This document shows, one piece after another, positions 59,657 to 64,000 of a stretch of 64,000 nucleotides of DNA (position 1 is its first letter; each line of letters opens with the position of its first letter). Under the pieces are notes generated by a model, which was not told where the DNA came from, searched no databases, and was given only the letters and a program-made list of their open reading frames with translations. A program made the position numbers and the translations under genes. The stretch spans positions 36,220,083 through 36,284,082 of the forward strand of contig CM077115.1 in assembly GCA_039619475.1 (NCBI GenBank). The letters run 5' to 3'. This DNA comes from Icerya purchasi (Eukaryota; Arthropoda; Insecta; Hemiptera; Monophlebidae).

Positions 59657-60940
59657 CCTCTATATATTCGTCAATCTTATCTTGGTTTTATTGTTTCTTG
59701 ACAAAGTGACTTCTTATTTCATTGTCTAATCGTATTAGCTCCTACATTTCCATATTACACAACTGTCGCTTCTCTCCTAGGAAAATCCCTATTCTTTCTC
59801 ATACATCCAAACAACTTTATCAATTCGCTCCTTACGTTTTCTCTTTTAACAAACTCCCTTACTTCACGCTTAATTATTCCAATTTTTTCTGTATACTCCG
59901 AAGATATTCTCTTTCCGCTTTTCATAAGAACCCGCCAACTCATGTAGTCAGACAAGAATATAAATCTGTCACATAATCTTTATTTCCACATTGGTTCGAC
60001 GGTTCACATCGGACGGTACGGGAGCTGCATTTTTGCTCCCATAGCTTAACTATTTTGAATCTTATAAACTGCCCCATCTTTCTGCTTCATATTTACCGCG
60101 CAATCCGCAGCTATCCAATACATCACTTCCACTAATGGTATTTAATTAAATTATTGATAGTCTCGAATTCTAAGGGTGTGCTACTGTTCGTCTTCTCTCC
60201 TCTTCCTTATTATTCCTCCGATTTCATAATTCTCCTGATTAGTTCTCTGGTCACTAGATTGTATAGCGCTCGTTCCATACAAATCGTTTTCTTATGGTCC
60301 CTCAGCCATGTTGGCATTGAGGGCAATGAATTAACTGATTCATTAGTTCGATCTGCCATTCAGAATGGTCAATTTCTATTCGAATTTTCTTCTTCTAATC
60401 TTAACGTTCTTTCCAGGAATTGTCATCGTAGACGATGGCACGATATTTATTCCCTTTTATTCTATAATCCTGAATCCTTTTATCTTAATATTCAAACTCA
60501 CCCTTCTCCGTATCCTTAGTACTATGACTTCCCTCATCTCTCGCGCTTTCTTATCTCTCATGTCTGCAGGCTTCGTCTTGATCACAGTCGACTTCCTGCA
60601 TCCTCATTTCGTTTTTCTATATCCTCTTCTCCTTTTAGGTCTTTCCATCCGGATAATTCTGCTTTACTTTACTATACAAATCACATCTTCTTTGAATGTG
60701 CGTCTATATCCGTAGAATGCTCTTACTGTTATAGACAACTCCTAAATCTTGGTTTGCCTACTCCATATAATGTTTCGTTTATTCTCTCACTTCCATCCTC
60801 GACGATCATTCCTATCATTGCATCTTTTATTTCTTCTACCTCTGATAGTATTCAGTTCTAATTCGTTTCTCCCTCTCTCTCACTAATATAATCTAATGCT
60901 GGGCAATGCCTTCGGCTGGCGACCCCCCTCAACAAAAAAA
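59657..60940 (+). mobile_element. 5'-truncated LINE, antisense in a helicase intron
   Basis: Flanked by a 14-bp duplication, AACATGCCAAACTT (59,643-59,656) and AACATGCCGAACTT (60,941-60,954), with a poly-A end. The 3' tail phrase ctgggcaatg matches the LINE at 7.0 kb. Confidence 0.88.
60154..60860 (+). pseudogene. LINE RNase H region and C-terminus, frameshifted
   Basis: Starts MIVSNSKGVLLFVFSPLPYY, and QIVFLWSLSHVGIEGNELTD then SLVRSA corresponds to the WVPGHxGIxGNExADxLA block of RNase H. The frame breaks near 60,515 and continues in others to about 60,860. The same domain stays open in the 7.0-kb copy, so this copy is older or less fortunate. Confidence 0.8.
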
Positions 60941-60954
60941 AACATGCCGAACTT

Positions 60955-62622
60955 CTAAAACATTTTTTTAAAATGTATTTTTTTCTAAGAAATACTTTCT
61001 AACAATTGAACTTAGTACAAGAAATGTCAATACTTTTTTTGGCACTTTTTGTCAAAACTGATAGACCGAATCTGCTCAAAATTTAATAGTCGGAATGTTA
61101 TCCTAATTCCCATTAAATACACGAAACGAAAGTAATTAGCACTATTTGTTCAAGCAGAAACATGCTATAAAGTTCTGTCTATAGCCTACATGCATAACAC
61201 TTACATTATAGTAGAAACTTAGTACTTTACAATAACACTCGAGTGTCCCTAATATTTAAATTTATTTTTAAAAAAAATACACTTAAAACGGTCGTCTTTA
61301 GCTCTTCAAAAATTAAAACTATTAATGCAATAATCCTTCCACAAATTTTTGAGTATGTACTTTATCCGTATTCTTTTTCTTAGATGATAGTTAAAGCTTT
61401 AGCAATACAAAGGAAATCATAGTGTACCAACATTCTGTTAGATTTTATTCTCTTTGAATTTGCAGTTCCCGCACAACTCTTTGTTTAGTAATATAATATT
61501 CAACTACTGTACTTATTATGAAATTAGGGAATTATTGCGATAAAGTCCAGTCGGTGTTATTTATTGTTTGATTGAATTTGAAGTATTAGCTGTTATTTAG
61601 TTTTTATTTATAATTTGTATTTGTTTCCGTTACTTTTTAATGTTCACGTTTAAATCAATCTTTACAATCGCAACCATTATCATACTTTGATTCTTCTCAG
61701 TGCTTCTTTTTAAATGTTTATTTTTACTTATCCATTGTTTTCAATATTTTTAACGTACTATAATTTACAAAAAAAAAAAAATATTTATATTTCACGTTTC
61801 GTACAAGCAAATAAGATGGATGCGATAAAAAAACTTTAATAACCGATTGCAAAGGATCTATTTTGTATTTGAAATCGATATCGTAATTTTCGAGTTATAC
61901 ATAGTCGAACATCGCGGGAAAAAAAAGGTCTTTTCTGACATTGGTTGTACTTTTAATTCTTTAAAGAGTCGATTGAATGATAAAACATTTTAATTCCCCA
62001 CCCATCACATGTTATATGTATGTATTACATTCGGATGTTATACAGAATTAATAAAATTACGTTTTTTAAGATAGTATTTTTCATTAGTGTAAAAAGGAGT
62101 AAAACTAATTATTAAAGAGGCTCCGTGTTCATACTAACTAAAATGTTGAATTCCTTCGGTAAAATAGCCCAAAAATAACTACCGCATGGTTATTTTATTG
62201 CAATTATGTTTTATTCAAACGTTTTACTGTAAGGTATATTTTCACGTTACCGATTTTAATTACCGTCTAAGTGAATAAATAGCATTTATTGTATTTTTAG
62301 GATTAATCACAATCTGCGATGATCTTGTAAACAATCTTTTTAAATCATAGTCGACAATTATCGGTATATAAAAACCCAATATAAATTTTCAACTAGAGCA
62401 ACAATTAGGAACAGAACAACCGGCGCGACTTTAATATATACAAAGCAACAGATAGAATTAGTGTTTTAATTATAAAAATGAGGAAAAACAAGTTAATAAT
62501 TCTGACTAAATTCAAAAATAGCGAATAACGGATTTTATCGATCCAATAAATTCAAAAAATATATATCGTAGAAAAAACATGTACCAAATTTAACGGAATT
62601 CATTAAAATATTATATATTTAC
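60955..62622. other. Intron, nothing recognised
   Basis: AT-rich sequence without coding similarity between the LINE and exon 62,909-62,623. Confidence 0.4.
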
Positions 62623-62909
62623 CAATAATTAATGGCATCTTGATTATCTATCGACAGCTCATCATCAGTACCAGCGACAGTGTCATTGCTGTTTCTTTTC
62701 GAATAGTTGCGTTCGCTAACTTTATTTTTGCTTTCATTACTTGTAGTAGATGACAATTTTTCTAGCGAATCACTTTCCAGTACTCGTACTTGAGCAGCCA
62801 ACGAAGGTGGAGGAACATTTTCGACCGAATCTAAATACGATTTAATTCGATCCTCCAAATATTTGGCTAGTTTTAATTTATACACGTTATCGCTTAAACC
62901 TATTTTATC
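62623..62909 (-). CDS. DHX36: DHX36 exon: N-terminal linker
   Basis: The exon runs from acceptor aaacag|GAT (phase 0) to donor TATTG|gtaaat, leaving two bases that complete a Trp codon in the next exon. It opens with DKIGLSDNVYKLKLAKYLED and continues as a Ser-, Asn- and Glu-rich linker (VPPPSLAAQVRVLES, TVAGTDDELSIDN) ending INYW. The position between the G4-binding motif and the helicase core is poorly conserved in the family, so this exon rests on phase agreement and an open frame of 95 codons. Confidence 0.8.
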
Positions 62910-63362
62910 CTGTTTAAATTAGAAGTTTTATCGTTTTATCAAAAATTTAGGCTAAAAACTTTTGATTAGTAATGAAAGCAATAAATTACACAGAAACAGA
63001 TAGTTTACACAACTGCACGGAGATCATTTCTACTGGGAAATTTTAACTGAAGCGATGTGACTATTTATCGCTGATCTTTACTAGAACTGATAACATATTG
63101 TAAGAGTACGACTAAATTGAGACGCTACTTTAGTGAATGCGACGTCTGCGGCCCGAAATAGTCAGAAACAGTACCTCTCTAAGACGGTAAAATATTTTAA
63201 GTGTAATATTTTGTTATAACTAAATTGCAATGAATTTTTCGTGAATAAAATTTCCACAAACTATTTGTATTGCTCGGTTCTCCCACTTTCTTTAACACTT
63301 CCTCACTTCGTCACAAATACATAAATTTTAAATTTACAGAAATATAGTAATGTGAAAAATAC

Positions 63363-63418
63363 CTTTTTTTTATCATCTTCTTTATTTTTAGACTTCTGCT
63401 GATTTCTATACCACAGGC
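63363..63418 (-). CDS. DHX36: DHX36 exon: end of the RHAU-specific G4-binding motif
   Basis: The exon starts after an AG acceptor (tttttatag) with one base brought in from an upstream exon outside the window, and ends at AAG|gtattt. It reads (G)LWYRNQQKSKNKEDDKKK. In animal DHX36 the motif G-x-x-I-G-[LM]-[WF]-Y-[AR] binds the flat face of a G-quadruplex, and the GLWYR reading here matches its second half. This is the best evidence that the gene is DHX36 rather than another DEAH helicase. The first half of the motif (usually HLKGREI) is not in the last 580 bp of the window. Confidence 0.8.
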
Positions 63419-64000
63419 CTATAAAAATTTCAGAAAATACATTTAAATACATTTCGGAGGTTATAAAAATAAAAATAACAAGTTTTATTTTATTTTATTT
63501 TATTTTTTTATACCATTTAGCTTGTCATATGTGTCACGTATAATCAAATATGATGTTCAGTGTCAACAAGCTATTCTACTTTTGTCTCAAATACGATTTG
63601 GACAAATTATAGATAACGAAAGGTGTCTCATTCTTAAGAAATACATACATAATTAGCAAATTAATAATTACAGTATAGTGACGAATGTCCCAAAGGCGAT
63701 GATGTTTTAAAAAAGCTTTTGTTCCAAATGATAATTTGCTCAAAAAAATTAAAGTATCGGCAAATGAACAACAGAATACTAACACTGTACAGCACATTAT
63801 TACTAATCAAATCTTTAAACTGTAACGAGTATATTACGCTAAATTGGATCTCTGTGTTGAATTTAATCAAAAAAACTAATGTAATATAAGCAATTATGTT
63901 AACTATAGTCGATCAAACAGAACGCTGTGCAAGGCTCTGTTAAATAAACGATCCGTATTGTAGATATCGATCTCAATATAACAGATTTCATTTCTAGCTG
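63419..64000. other. Intron upstream of the first visible helicase exon
   Basis: No segment on the minus strand encodes the first half of the RHAU-specific motif, so the upstream exon or exons lie outside the window. Confidence 0.5.

Larger units (their letters stand above)
23231..63418 (-). other. DHX36: DHX36/RHAU-like DEAH-box helicase gene (multi-exon span, 5' end outside the window)
   Basis: This is the transcription unit formed by the exons listed separately. Read on the minus strand, the exons give in order the end of the RHAU-specific motif (GLWYRNQQK), a charged linker, motif I (GDTGCGKTT), Ia ([19 protein letters not shown]), II (DEIHERD), III (MSATMNAE), IV (ILIFLPGWDDI), V ([13 protein letters not shown]), VI ([11 protein letters not shown]), the winged-helix/ratchet region and an OB-fold segment (KAVICSGLYPNVAVIR, LHPKSLN). 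DHX36 proteins unwind G-quadruplexes in RNA and DNA using ATP. Codon phase agrees at every junction from 63,418 to 28,678, giving about 950 codons, close to the roughly 1,000 residues of animal DHX36. The first exon or exons lie past 64,000. Introns range from about 86 bp to nearly 6 kb and hold most of the repeats in the right two thirds of the window. Confidence 0.93.

Overview
The window is AT-rich eukaryotic nuclear DNA, most likely from an insect or another arthropod. The evidence is one intron-rich animal gene with GT..AG introns, several mariner-type transposons, Jockey/I-type LINEs, tRNA-derived SINE-like repeats, hAT and Tigger-type non-autonomous elements, and many simple AT and homopolymer tracts. 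The species cannot be named from this sequence.

One cellular gene is secure. It lies on the minus strand from about 63.4 kb down to about 23.2 kb and encodes an orthologue of DHX36 (RHAU), the DEAH-box ATPase that unwinds G-quadruplex RNA and DNA. Fifteen exons were read, from the end of the RHAU-specific G4-binding motif (63,418-63,363) through all helicase motifs, the winged-helix/ratchet region and the OB fold (28,990-28,678). Splice phase agrees across every one of these junctions, so the locus looks intact. The true 5' end lies beyond the right edge. The 3' end is less certain: a weak candidate exon at about 28.4 kb and a likely terminal exon with a very acidic tail at 23,378-23,231 do not yet join in phase.

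The left part (1-23 kb) shows no confident cellular gene. It holds mariner copies at 1.18-2.38 and 5.90-6.84 kb (the second nested in a SINE-like repeat), foldback elements, hAT elements at 5.3 and 19.3 kb with exact 8-bp target duplications, 5'-truncated LINEs at 7.0 and 15.0 kb with target duplications, a tRNA-headed SINE at 11.35 kb, a second SINE family at 19.0 kb, and a Tigger/pogo-like element at 20.0-21.0 kb.

The introns of the helicase gene carry the same kind of load: a decayed LINE and a mariner at 23.6-26.4 kb, a hAT element at 34.07 kb, a same-strand LINE at 40.3-41.8 kb, paired MITEs at 45.6 and 58.75 kb, a cluster of inverted-repeat elements at 47.5-49.9 kb, a near-perfect 233-bp palindrome at 51.7 kb, and an antisense LINE at 59.66-60.94 kb. 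All transposon genes seen are broken, while the helicase exons stay open. No CRISPR array, rRNA, intact tRNA gene or clear viral gene was seen.
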